Below are positions 35,377 to 43,579 of a stretch of DNA of 64,000 bases, in pieces. Below the pieces are notes generated by a model. It searched no databases. It saw only the letters and a list, made by a program, of their open reading frames with translations, and was not told where the DNA came from. The stretch spans positions 1 through 64,000 of the forward strand of contig JBDHUC010000006.1 of the NCBI GenBank assembly GCA_039808985.1, given 5' to 3'. The translations under genes and the position numbers were made by a program. Positions within the stretch are counted from its first letter, which is position 1, and each line of letters starts with the position of its first letter. The stretch comes from SXRF01 sp039808985. GTDB lineage: Bacteria; Pseudomonadota; Alphaproteobacteria; Rickettsiales; SXRF01.

Positions 35377-35405
35377 ATAATGGCACAAGGCCATTATCAT
35401 GTCAA
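35377..35405 (-). promoter_or_regulatory. Promoter and palindromic operator of the NAD operon
   Basis: On the minus strand, TTGACA (35405-35400), a 17-base spacer and CATTAT (35382-35377) form a good sigma-70 promoter. ATAATGGC-N5-GCCATTAT (35377-35397), a perfect 8-5-8 palindrome, covers the -10 box and most of the spacer. A second perfect palindrome, TGGCT-CAC-AGCCA (35357-35369), lies at the likely transcription start. NrtR, encoded at the operon's end, is the obvious candidate ligand. Confidence 0.7.
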
Positions 35406-35489
35406 CTAAAATGCTAAATTTTATTAAAATATAAATATATTGTTAATATGCAGCATGTTATTCGTGTTGTGATTTTGCTAATACTGCGA

Positions 35490-36587
35490 TTAATGATTAA
35501 TTGCCGTATAAATCGGATAATCTTTTAATTCTTCCAGATATTCTTCAAGGCTGACCTTTGCCACGCAGGGATAAGCGCCTGGGGCAGGCAGTATTCCGGT
35601 AGCGATTTTCTTAGCAAGCACTATAGCTGGGATAGTAGGGATATAAGGCCCATAGCCATCTTTTGCGATTATAAACCATTCAATTTTATGTGGCGCGCCA
35701 CCTGGCACAGTACCGGATATAACCATATGCATGCCACCATCGGAACTGCCGAAACGGTCAAACCAGTTGCTGGCGGAAAGAAGTGCTGTCGCATATTTCG
35801 GTAAGTTCAATGGGACACCTATCCGCACCAGCCATGATATTGCCCATAGGCCCAAATGTAATGGCGCAAGCTGTAATCCGGCAGAAAATTGAATTGATTT
35901 TATGCCATAGGCGGCTGGTAACAAGTCGAGATCAGGAATATCGCAATTCGCCATCCAGCGTTTGCCCAGGCCAGGATATTCCTGCCTATAAATATTCTGC
36001 CAACCATAGGCACAGGAATTTCCTGCAAAGGGGGCAAGTGGTTTGCCTACATAAGTGAGAATACCTTTAGTGGTAGCCAGTCCGCGCTCGGCTTTCTGGC
36101 CTGGGCTGATGCCGAAGCGTAGTGCATGAATGCTGGTAAACTCATGTTTGAAATGTTCTAGCACGGCGGAGGAAAGCCCCGGTACAGTGCTGGCCCCACT
36201 GATGACACTTACCCCATTAGCCTTTGCAGCCTCGTCTAGTTTTGTGATTCCGGTGACAAATGTCCGGCCATCGGCGAGGTCAATATAATGAATACCGCCT
36301 GCAATGCAGGTTTCTGCCACGTGATAGTCAGAAGTTTGAAAAGGACCGCATGTATTGACTACTGCGCAGGGCTGTATGATGCTGAGTTGTTTGGCGAGAT
36401 CTTGCTTCACATCGAATATGGCAGCCTGAGCTGGCGATCCCAATTCTGACACCAGAATTTCAGCCTTTATGCGATTACGCCCAACAATAACGATCGGTAT
36501 ATGCGCCTTCACCAAAGCCTGCGCTATGCGCTTGCCGAAATTTCCATAACCACCAAGAATGAGCACTTTACGGTTCAAGCACAACAT
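35490..36587 (-). CDS. Saccharopine-dehydrogenase-like oxidoreductase
   Basis: This 365-residue protein has an N-terminal Rossmann fold (KVLILGGYGNFGKRIAQALV, then VGRN) and CGPFQTSDYHVAETCIAGGI, the typical saccharopine-dehydrogenase-like segment. The catalytic role in this group is unclear; few members are true saccharopine dehydrogenases. It overlaps the DCC/DUF4166 gene by 20 bases. The trio with DUF4166 and DUF2269 genes recurs in other genomes as far as I recall. Confidence 0.82.
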   Translation of the reverse strand: MLCLNRKVLILGGYGNFGKRIAQALVKAHIPIVIVGRNRIKAEILVSELGSPAQAAIFDVKQDLAKQLSIIQPCAVVNTCGPFQTSDYHVAETCIAGGIHYIDLADGRTFVTGITKLDEAAKANGVSVISGASTVPGLSSAVLEHFKHEFTSIHALRFGISPGQKAERGLATTKGILTYVGKPLAPFAGNSCAYGWQNIYRQEYPGLGKRWMANCDIPDLDLLPAAYGIKSIQFSAGLQLAPLHLGLWAISWLVRIGVPLNLPKYATALLSASNWFDRFGSSDGGMHMVISGTVPGGAPHKIEWFIIAKDGYGPYIPTIPAIVLAKKIATGILPAPGAYPCVAKVSLEEYLEELKDYPIYTAINH

Positions 36588-37596
36588 CCTTTACAGTGAA
36601 ATCACCAGAATAGGCGTAAACTTCACCAAACCATGGGTGGCGAATATCCATATACATACGAAAATTGCTATCGCCAGTGGCTTCTTCTTCGGCATATCCT
36701 TTGCCAAACAGCCAATGGAACGGAAAGTGTATATTCAAGCCAAACAACCGCCATACATAACCGCGATGAGTAAGTGTTACCTTGTTGTTCGTAAATTGAT
36801 AGGCCGCACGCCAGCCAATACCCAGGCTCATATACTCGATGACCTCATTACCTCCCACCGGCATCATGCGCGAGAGGAAATGAAAAGGCGCTTTGCCTGG
36901 GAAGCGGAATTCACGATCAAAGCGGAAAACCCGTGAATCTGCTTCGCTGCGGAAGGTGACAGTTGTTGGAACATCTTGGCCCTGATATGGCACCAACAAG
37001 CCCGACCATTTCAACAGTGGGGCAAAAAACCGCATCAGGCGTGATGCGCGTACTTCCATAAGGCCCTCTACTACTACCACATCATTGGTATAGGGCCGGT
37101 TCGCATAATGTTGGTGCATCACTGCTGGCATAGTCTGCCACGCTTCACCAAAAATAGGTTGGAAAATAGGAGATTTATTGCCATTAGCCAGATTGCCAAG
37201 CTTAGGTTTGCCTTTTATATACATGAGAGCATTGCGTGTGCCACGCATTGCGGGATATAGCAGCTTTGCTATGTGCGGGGAGCTAAATAGCAAGGCATTC
37301 ATGCGGTTAAACCAACCAATATTGCTTCCGAGCAGAGCCATGATAACAAGAGCATCAGCGCCATGGTAGTGACGTTCACCAAATTTTATGACCATGCCTT
37401 CATCAAGATCGTATCCTAGTTCAGTTGCCTCGCGTACTAGTGGCTGATCCTTGCCTTCGCGCGCATTGATTAGGTGAAGCGAGCCGACTGCCTGGCGGAT
37501 GCGCAGTGCATGAGCAGCGGTGGTGCAAATAGGGCAATCACCATCATATATGAAGTGCGCGTCGCCTTTTAATTTTTCTATCGCATCAGGTTCCAT
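36568..37596 (-). CDS. DCC-thioredoxin / DUF4166 fusion protein
   Basis: This 342-residue protein has two parts. The N-terminal domain (about 10-125) is a DCC family (DUF393) thiol-disulfide domain with FIYDGDCPICTTAAHALRI and GADALVIMALLG. The C-terminal domain (about 150-342) is DUF4166-like, rich in aromatic and basic residues, with FRFDREFRFPG and EVIEYMSLGIGWR. The fusion links a CxxC redox module to a domain of unknown function. It is the first gene of the two-gene minus-strand unit, divergent from the DUF2269 gene with only 17 bases between starts. Confidence 0.8.
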   Translation of the reverse strand: MEPDAIEKLKGDAHFIYDGDCPICTTAAHALRIRQAVGSLHLINAREGKDQPLVREATELGYDLDEGMVIKFGERHYHGADALVIMALLGSNIGWFNRMNALLFSSPHIAKLLYPAMRGTRNALMYIKGKPKLGNLANGNKSPIFQPIFGEAWQTMPAVMHQHYANRPYTNDVVVVEGLMEVRASRLMRFFAPLLKWSGLLVPYQGQDVPTTVTFRSEADSRVFRFDREFRFPGKAPFHFLSRMMPVGGNEVIEYMSLGIGWRAAYQFTNNKVTLTHRGYVWRLFGLNIHFPFHWLFGKGYAEEEATGDSNFRMYMDIRHPWFGEVYAYSGDFTVKDVVLEP

Positions 37597-37613
37597 AATG
37601 CTAGTTATAGCGC

Positions 37614-38081
37614 ATGGATTATCTTTTTCTCAAACTTATTCACATCATTAGCGCAACAATCCTGTTTGGCACCGGCATTGGCAGCGCTTTCTATATGTTC
37701 ATGGCGAACCGGCGGAAGGATATTGCCGGTATATATTTTGCTACTCGTTATGTCGTGATAGCGGATTGGATATTTACCACACCGAGCGTTATCGTGCAGC
37801 TTGCCAGCGGCATAGCGCTGGCCCATGAGTTAGGATTACCGCTGACTGAAGGATGGGTGTTCTGGGCGCTGATTCTTTACTCACTTGCCGGTGTTTGCTG
37901 GGTGCCAGTTGTCTGGCTACAGATTAAAATGCGCGATATGGCAAAGATAGCTATAGAAGCGGGGGATGCTTTACCTGAGCGCTACTGGCGGCTTGATCGC
38001 TGGTGGATTATTTTAGGCTCTCTGGCTTTCCCAGCAATACTTGCCATAATAGGTTTAATGGTGATGAAGCCGGGTTTTTAA
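37614..38081 (+). CDS. DUF2269-family integral membrane protein
   Basis: This 155-residue protein has four hydrophobic segments. The pattern KLIHIISATILFGTGIGSAF near the start, with the conserved His, and RYWRLDRWWIILGSLAFP near the end are those of DUF2269 proteins. Function unknown. It is divergent from and adjacent to the DCC/DUF4166 gene, so a shared promoter region must overlap the start codons. Confidence 0.85.
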   Translation: MDYLFLKLIHIISATILFGTGIGSAFYMFMANRRKDIAGIYFATRYVVIADWIFTTPSVIVQLASGIALAHELGLPLTEGWVFWALILYSLAGVCWVPVVWLQIKMRDMAKIAIEAGDALPERYWRLDRWWIILGSLAFPAILAIIGLMVMKPGF

Positions 38082-38120
38082 TAATTATGCCATCAAATGA
38101 AACCGCAATTCGGAATAGGG

Positions 38121-38196
38121 TGGTGGGCCGTACTGGGGTCGAACCAGTGACCTATTGATTAAGAGTCAACCGCTCTACCAACTGAGCTAACGGCCC
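38121..38196 (-). tRNA. tRNA-Lys(CTT)
   Basis: Read on the minus strand, acceptor GGGCCGT pairs with ACGGCCC, the D arm is GCTCAGTTGGTAGAGC, and the anticodon loop is CTCTTAA (anticodon CTT). The T loop is TTCGACC, and CCA is encoded. Confidence 0.96.
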
Positions 38197-38389
38197 AAAA
38201 CTAAGGGATTGCTTTATTTATTCTATTTATGGGGAATGTAAATAGCTTATTTCAAGGAAAGCTATTATAGCAGTTTTTTACAAAAACACCAGAAATTTAA
38301 ATCGCCATATCTCATCTTAATGAGCTGAAAACACTTAAAAATTTGCTATAATAAAACCAATAGTGATTGTTTTGTCCAGGAGGGATTAT
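38197..38389. other. Intergenic region between tRNA-Lys and usg
   Basis: About 190 AT-rich bases. They should hold the promoters of tRNA-Lys (minus) and usg (plus). I see no gene or strong hairpin. Confidence 0.4.
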
Positions 38390-38653
38390 ATGTCTGACTT
38401 TAACCTGATGCTAAAAGATTACCGGCTTACGACTGCCGAAATCCTCTATCATTTGCCGGACTACCCGATGCTTCTGCAAACTTTCCTGTGGCAGGATCTG
38501 GATATTGCCCCTAAATATCCTGTTTTAAATAAATTCCTTAATTTCTGGGAGAAGAAAATAGATGGCAAGCTGCATTCGGTTAAAGTTGCAAGCAGCCAGA
38601 TAATCACACCCGCCCAGTTCATATATTGCAAGGGCGAGCTTAATATTCACTAA
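38390..38653 (+). CDS. Usg family protein
   Basis: This 87-residue protein is the Usg family of Alphaproteobacteria: LMLKDYRLTTAEILYHLPDY then LLQTFLWQDLDIAPKYPVL and FWEKKIDGKLHSVKVAS. It is named for its place near tryptophan genes in Caulobacter; function unknown. CAGGAGGG precedes ATG 38390; the longer frame from GTG 38363 would start before the ribosome site. Its stop overlaps the stop of convergent yaaA. Confidence 0.88.
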   Translation: MSDFNLMLKDYRLTTAEILYHLPDYPMLLQTFLWQDLDIAPKYPVLNKFLNFWEKKIDGKLHSVKVASSQIITPAQFIYCKGELNIH

Positions 38654-39423
38654 GCTTTGCTGCGGGTGAAAACATAATTAGCATCATCAGATAGCTTTTT
38701 ATTAAACCGGTATCCGTTTTTGCAAAACCCTGTTAGTTGCTGTTCTTTTTCAATACGGTTTTTTATTATATAATCGGCCATTACTCCACGGGCTTTTTTG
38801 GCGAATAACCCTATTATCCGGTAGTCCTGCCCATGCTTTTCCTTGAATGTAATGTTAAGCAGTTTGCCGCTGAGCTCACTCTTATCTATGGCTGCGAAAT
38901 ATTCCTGTGATGCAAGATTTACAAGCAGGGGATTTTTTTGTTCTTCCATAGCAATATTAATAGACTTGGTAATTTTATTGCCCCAGAATTCATATAAATT
39001 TTTGCCTTTGGCATTTTCAAGAGCTATTCCCATTTCCAGCCGGTATGGCTGGATAAGGTCAAGCGGCTTAAGCAGCCCATATAACCCCGATAATATACGT
39101 ATATGCTGCTGGGCAAATACGAAGTCTTTTTCGTTGTATTGTTTAATATCAATGGCTTCATAGACATCGCCTTTAAAAGCCAATATTGCCTGCCTGGCAT
39201 TTTGCGGCGTAAAAGGAGTATGAAAATCTTTGTAACGTTGATAGTTAAGCTCGGCAAGCTTGCTGCTTATGCCCATTAATTCAGCTATTTCAGAATGGGG
39301 CTTTTGCTTGAGGTTTTTGATAAGTATACTGGATTCCTTCAAAAATTCGGGAATTGTGTAGCTTTCAGTTGCTTTCTTTGTTGTATAATCAAGTGTTTTT
39401 GATGGGGAAAGTACGATAATCAT
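38650..39423 (-). CDS. yaaA: Peroxide stress protein YaaA
   Basis: This 257-residue protein begins MIIVLSPSKTLDYTT and has FKGDVYEAID, RILSGLYGLLKPLDLIQPYR, NLASQEYF and KKARGVMADYII, all YaaA (DUF328) hallmarks. In E. coli YaaA limits intracellular iron and protects DNA during peroxide stress. Length is normal. It is monocistronic and convergent with usg. Confidence 0.94.
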   Translation of the reverse strand: MIIVLSPSKTLDYTTKKATESYTIPEFLKESSILIKNLKQKPHSEIAELMGISSKLAELNYQRYKDFHTPFTPQNARQAILAFKGDVYEAIDIKQYNEKDFVFAQQHIRILSGLYGLLKPLDLIQPYRLEMGIALENAKGKNLYEFWGNKITKSINIAMEEQKNPLLVNLASQEYFAAIDKSELSGKLLNITFKEKHGQDYRIIGLFAKKARGVMADYIIKNRIEKEQQLTGFCKNGYRFNKKLSDDANYVFTRSKA

Positions 39424-39557
39424 TAATAATCCGGCGAATTAGTTAAAATACATGTTACATTTTAACGTAATTTATATTATAGTTTATATAGGAAAATAAT
39501 AGCCGGATATGCTATTATCAACATAAATTTCTCTCAACTTAATATTAAGTTATAAAA

Positions 39558-40184
39558 ATGAAATATATAAAAAAACCGGTTTTTTCAGGATTTTTTCGTA
39601 AAAATGATGGTGCAACCATCATTGAGTTTGCCTTAGTCGCGCCCATATTCTTCCTCATAATGTTCGGGATGATGGAGTTCGGGCTGTTTATGTATCATAA
39701 AATCACGGTAGAGCGTATAGCGGTTGATATTTCCCGTGTGTCTTCGATTGGTAATATATCTGATAGTACCTGCCCGACCGATCCTGCTAAGCCATCAAAA
39801 GAACGGCAGATAGATTATATAAAATGCATTGTCCGTGAAAAATCCAAGGCCCTCATTAATGGCGACCGTATCCTGGTGCAGATAGCTAATTTATCTTCCG
39901 GGGCTGGCGCTAAAATACCTGATATATGTTTAGACGATCCTAAAAACCCAAGCAGTGACCCGGCAACTTGCAATATTTTCGAAGATGTGGATGGGGACGG
40001 GGTTTATAAAGGTGGGGCAAGCGATACTGGTTCTACGAATGCGGAAGGCGTGGGAGATGTTATTGAAGTGCGTATTTCATATCCATGGACTATACAAATG
40101 CCTCTAATGAGCAAATTCTTCACCAATTCTATGCTTAATGGCGTGGTTATGATAAGTGAATCAACTATAATCAGGAATGAATAA
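39558..40184 (+). CDS. TadE-like pseudopilin
   Basis: This 208-residue protein has an N-terminal membrane helix with the TadE signature GATIIEFALVAPIFFLIMFG then MMEFGLFMYHKITVER. The rest is extracytoplasmic and includes six or more Cys and a DVDGDGV acidic turn. TadE proteins are minor pilins of the tight-adherence pilus. Its stop overlaps the next start as TAATG. No tadA, tadB/C or rcpA gene is in the window. Confidence 0.85.
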   Translation: MKYIKKPVFSGFFRKNDGATIIEFALVAPIFFLIMFGMMEFGLFMYHKITVERIAVDISRVSSIGNISDSTCPTDPAKPSKERQIDYIKCIVREKSKALINGDRILVQIANLSSGAGAKIPDICLDDPKNPSSDPATCNIFEDVDGDGVYKGGASDTGSTNAEGVGDVIEVRISYPWTIQMPLMSKFFTNSMLNGVVMISESTIIRNE

Positions 40185-40888
40185 TGCAAAAAAAAATGCA
40201 CTGGCGCTTTTCAATTAAGTCACTAATTTCTAACCAGCGCGGTTTGGCATTGGTTGAGTTTGCGTTTGTTGCGCCATTACTGCTTGCCTTGATATTTGGC
40301 GTTGTTGAGTTGACGCGCTATATAATTATTTTACAGAAAGTTGAAAGGACAACTTATGCCCTTTCAAATATTGTAGTGCAATATCTGCCCGCGCAGTATC
40401 CGGCTGTTTCTCCATCTAATGAGATAAGTGAAGCCAATATCAATAATGATGCTTTTGCCCAGATTAGCAAAATGATGAGCCCTTATAATAATAGCGCAGA
40501 CATAAGCACCATCATTACTTCTGTTGTTAAAACAGACTCAGCTCCTCCAAATGATAAGATTATCGAATGGCAGATAGCAGGTGGCGGTACGCTTTCCAAT
40601 AGTGATACTTTCAGTATTGTAAATGGGGTTGCTCCGGGCGCGGTTAGCCCTGCGGTGCGCAACACGAATGCGATTTTCAATGCCGATATACAGACAACCC
40701 TTGTAGATATGCAGAAGGGTGAAAATTTTATTGTTGTGGAAGTGTTTTATAATTACCGCCCAATAGTAAGCGATATACTTTCGCGGTTTGGTGCCCCTTC
40801 ATTGGCCCAAACGACAATTGTTTCCAGGAATTTTGCTATGCCACGTCAGGGTAACCTGCTTGATCTGCCGCCTGACTTTAACCCATAA
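40184..40888 (+). CDS. TadE/TadF-like pilus assembly protein
   Basis: This 234-residue protein has the same architecture as the upstream gene: a basic N-terminus, then RGLALVEFAFVAPLLLALIF and GVVELTRYIII as the pseudopilin helix, followed by an Asn/Ser-rich extracytoplasmic domain. It is translationally coupled to the preceding gene (TAATG) and followed after 21 bases by the TadG-like gene. Confidence 0.82.
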   Translation: MQKKMHWRFSIKSLISNQRGLALVEFAFVAPLLLALIFGVVELTRYIIILQKVERTTYALSNIVVQYLPAQYPAVSPSNEISEANINNDAFAQISKMMSPYNNSADISTIITSVVKTDSAPPNDKIIEWQIAGGGTLSNSDTFSIVNGVAPGAVSPAVRNTNAIFNADIQTTLVDMQKGENFIVVEVFYNYRPIVSDILSRFGAPSLAQTTIVSRNFAMPRQGNLLDLPPDFNP

Positions 40889-40909
40889 AATTTAAATTGT
40901 GATATTTAT

Positions 40910-42166
40910 ATGAAAAACCCTATTAAAAAACTAATATCATTATTACACTCCAACACCGGGAACGTGCTTATCATGACCGGTGTTTTTATCCTCATAGTAT
41001 TTGCAATTGCAGGCGCCGGTATTGATTTTGGCAGGGCGCAGCTAGTGCAGATGAAAGAGCAGCAGGCATCAGATATTGCAACACTTGCGGCGGCTAACGT
41101 GCTTGATAAGGATACAGTAAATCCGAATGAGAGCAGTATACGTGAATCTGCGGCCAAGCGCTATTACAGCCTTAATTTCCCTATGAAATATTTAGGCGTT
41201 ATTCGCCAGGATCCGGCTTATAGTTTTGACAAGGCAAAAGGAACCATAGTTGTAAGCAACAGCCAGAATGTGAAGACTAATTATATAAATACTATAGGCA
41301 GGGACAGCCTTGATGTTGCGTCCAGGACTGCCGCCCAGATACCTGACAAAAACATGCCTGATTTTGATGTGGTTATGGTGATTGACGAATCCGGCTCTAC
41401 TAAACAGGCGGTTGTACGAGGTGGGCCTGGCCCAAGCAGGATAAGCCTGGAAAGGGACGCTATTAGCACAATGGTAGATAATCTTTTTCCTGATAACCAA
41501 CCACAAAATCTTAACCTGCGTTTTGGACTGGTTGGGCATTCCGGACCGATTGACCATGCCTTTGGCCTTAGTTCAGATAAAGACCAGGTTAAAGGTTATG
41601 TGAAGGCCATTTCTAATTTTGGCGAAACTTATACGCACTGGGGGCTGGAAGCTGGCCTTAATATGATAACCGGCGTATGGAATGGGTTTGTTCCGCCAAG
41701 AATATGCTATATTGACTCTCTCCATGTTGATCCAACTTATTGCCTGCCGGAAAGAAACACAGGTGTTCCTGGCGCTGCAACATTGCGTGACGATGGTCAG
41801 AAATTAAGCAAGGTTAAATATATGGTATTGCTTACCGATGGCGAGATAATGTATCAACCATTGCCTTGCCCGGGTGGATGGGACCATAAAAGAAAATACC
41901 CTTCGGATTATGTGGATGATGTGCCATTGCCGGGTGATTCTTGTAAAAATTATCGCGCGTTATATGAGCAATGCGATAAAGTGAAAGCTGCTGGCGTTAC
42001 TCTTTATACAATAAATTTTGCAGAGCAAACTGCTGACGACATAACAGCAATGACAAAATGCGCCACAAGCCCCGATAAATATTTCTTCGCACCAGATGGT
42101 AATACTTTGAAAGGCATTCTTTCAGGCATAGCCAAAAAAGCCAGTAAGGTGCGCATTACAGAATAA
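40910..42166 (+). CDS. TadG-like protein with von Willebrand factor A domain (copy 1)
   Basis: This 418-residue protein has an N-terminal Tad helix (GNVLIMTGVFILIVFAIAG, then GIDFGRAQLVQMKEQQA) and a VWA domain from about residue 150 with MIDAS motif VVMVIDESGSTK and LLTDGEIMY. The VWA domain binds divalent cation and protein partners outside the cell. It is highly similar to the next gene, including long nearly identical nucleotide stretches, so the pair arose by tandem duplication. Confidence 0.85.
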   Translation: MKNPIKKLISLLHSNTGNVLIMTGVFILIVFAIAGAGIDFGRAQLVQMKEQQASDIATLAAANVLDKDTVNPNESSIRESAAKRYYSLNFPMKYLGVIRQDPAYSFDKAKGTIVVSNSQNVKTNYINTIGRDSLDVASRTAAQIPDKNMPDFDVVMVIDESGSTKQAVVRGGPGPSRISLERDAISTMVDNLFPDNQPQNLNLRFGLVGHSGPIDHAFGLSSDKDQVKGYVKAISNFGETYTHWGLEAGLNMITGVWNGFVPPRICYIDSLHVDPTYCLPERNTGVPGAATLRDDGQKLSKVKYMVLLTDGEIMYQPLPCPGGWDHKRKYPSDYVDDVPLPGDSCKNYRALYEQCDKVKAAGVTLYTINFAEQTADDITAMTKCATSPDKYFFAPDGNTLKGILSGIAKKASKVRITE

Positions 42167-42246
42167 TGCTATAATAGCATAAATTTAATATTTATTAACT
42201 AATCTGTGCTAGTTTGGTTATATTAAAATTAATTTATGGTAATTAT

Positions 42247-43521
42247 ATGAAAAAGCATCTGCGGGTAATTGATTCTTTGTGCCGTTCCAATGATGGCAAT
42301 GTATTTATCATGACCGGTGTTTTTATCCTGATAATTTTTGCAATTTCAGGCGCCGGTATTGATTTTGGCAGGGCGCAGCTAGTGCAGATGAAAGAGCAGC
42401 AGGCATCAGATATTGCAACACTTGCGGCGGCAAATATAATAGATAAAGATACCACCAATCCGCAGGAAATAAAGATCCGCAAAGATGCGGCTAAGCGCTA
42501 TTACAACCTTAATTTCCCTGCAAAATACTTAGGTGTTACTCGCCAGGACCCATCTTATAATTTTGACAAGAAAAGCGGAATAATAATAGTAGGTAATAAC
42601 CAGAATATAAAAACCAATTATATAACTACTATAGGCAGGGGAAGCCTTAATATTGCAGCAAGGACCGCCGCTAAAATACCTAACAAGAATATCCCGGATT
42701 TTGATGTGGTTATGGTAGTTGATGAATCAGGTTCAACGGGTGATCCAGTGTTGCCTAATGGCCCAGGCCCAAGCAGGATGACCCTGCAGAAGGAAGCGGT
42801 AAACAGCATGATAGAAAATCTGTTTCCTGATAACCAGCCGCAAAATCCTAACGTACGTATGGGCCTGATCGGCCATTCCGGGCCGATTGATCATGCCCAT
42901 GGCCTGAGTTCAGATAAAGCCCAGGTTAAAAGCTACGCTGATGCTCTGGATGTATATGGAGAAACCTACAGCCATTGGGGGTTAGAAGCCGGTTTTAATA
43001 TGATAACCGGTATATGGAATGGCTTTGTTGCACCTTCAAAATATTGTTGTTTTAATAATAATCCTCATTACTTTTTGGCGGAAAGGAATACAGGTGTTCC
43101 TGGCCCTGCAACAGATAGGGATGATGGCAAAAAACTAAGCAAAGTAAAATACCTGGTTTTCATAACTGATGGTGATATTATGAAACAGCCATTGCCTTGT
43201 TATGGTGGGATATACTACAAGGAAAATTTCCCTACGCTTTATACTGATGATAACATGCCTCTGGGGCAGCCGGTACCCACAGTAGAGCCGCCCAATTGCC
43301 GTAATTATCCTGAATTCCTTGAGCAATGTACTAATCTAAAAAATGCCGGGGTTACAGTGTTTGTTATTAATTTTGCCGAAAAAGATATTCTAGGTTTGGA
43401 TGCGATGACTCAGTGTGCCTCCACTCCTGATAAATATTACTTCGCGCCCGATGGCGACACTTTAAAAGGCATACTAAATGGCATTGCTAAAAAAGCCAGC
43501 AAAGTCCGAATAACGGAGTGA
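42247..43521 (+). CDS. TadG-like protein with von Willebrand factor A domain (copy 2)
   Basis: This 424-residue protein is a paralogue of the gene at 40910: the same helix (GIDFGRAQLVQMKEQQA), MIDAS motif VVMVVDESGST, ITDGDIM, and the same C-terminus, KGILNGIAKKASKVRITE. An in-frame ATG at 42214 would add 11 residues; the Tad-type N-terminus starts at 42247. The middle (about 280-340) differs most between copies, including a Cys-containing loop (KYCCFNN), so ligand specificity may have diverged. Confidence 0.85.
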   Translation: MKKHLRVIDSLCRSNDGNVFIMTGVFILIIFAISGAGIDFGRAQLVQMKEQQASDIATLAAANIIDKDTTNPQEIKIRKDAAKRYYNLNFPAKYLGVTRQDPSYNFDKKSGIIIVGNNQNIKTNYITTIGRGSLNIAARTAAKIPNKNIPDFDVVMVVDESGSTGDPVLPNGPGPSRMTLQKEAVNSMIENLFPDNQPQNPNVRMGLIGHSGPIDHAHGLSSDKAQVKSYADALDVYGETYSHWGLEAGFNMITGIWNGFVAPSKYCCFNNNPHYFLAERNTGVPGPATDRDDGKKLSKVKYLVFITDGDIMKQPLPCYGGIYYKENFPTLYTDDNMPLGQPVPTVEPPNCRNYPEFLEQCTNLKNAGVTVFVINFAEKDILGLDAMTQCASTPDKYYFAPDGDTLKGILNGIAKKASKVRITE

Positions 43522-43579
43522 TTCTTAATATATCCAAGGATTCTCTTGAATATTCCGGTTTTGTTTATATAACAATGGC

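Noticed and set aside
40995..42431. Repeated DNA in the TadG-like pair as a mobile repeat
   Set aside because: The repetition is coding and in register with the paralogous proteins, so it is gene duplication, not an inserted element.
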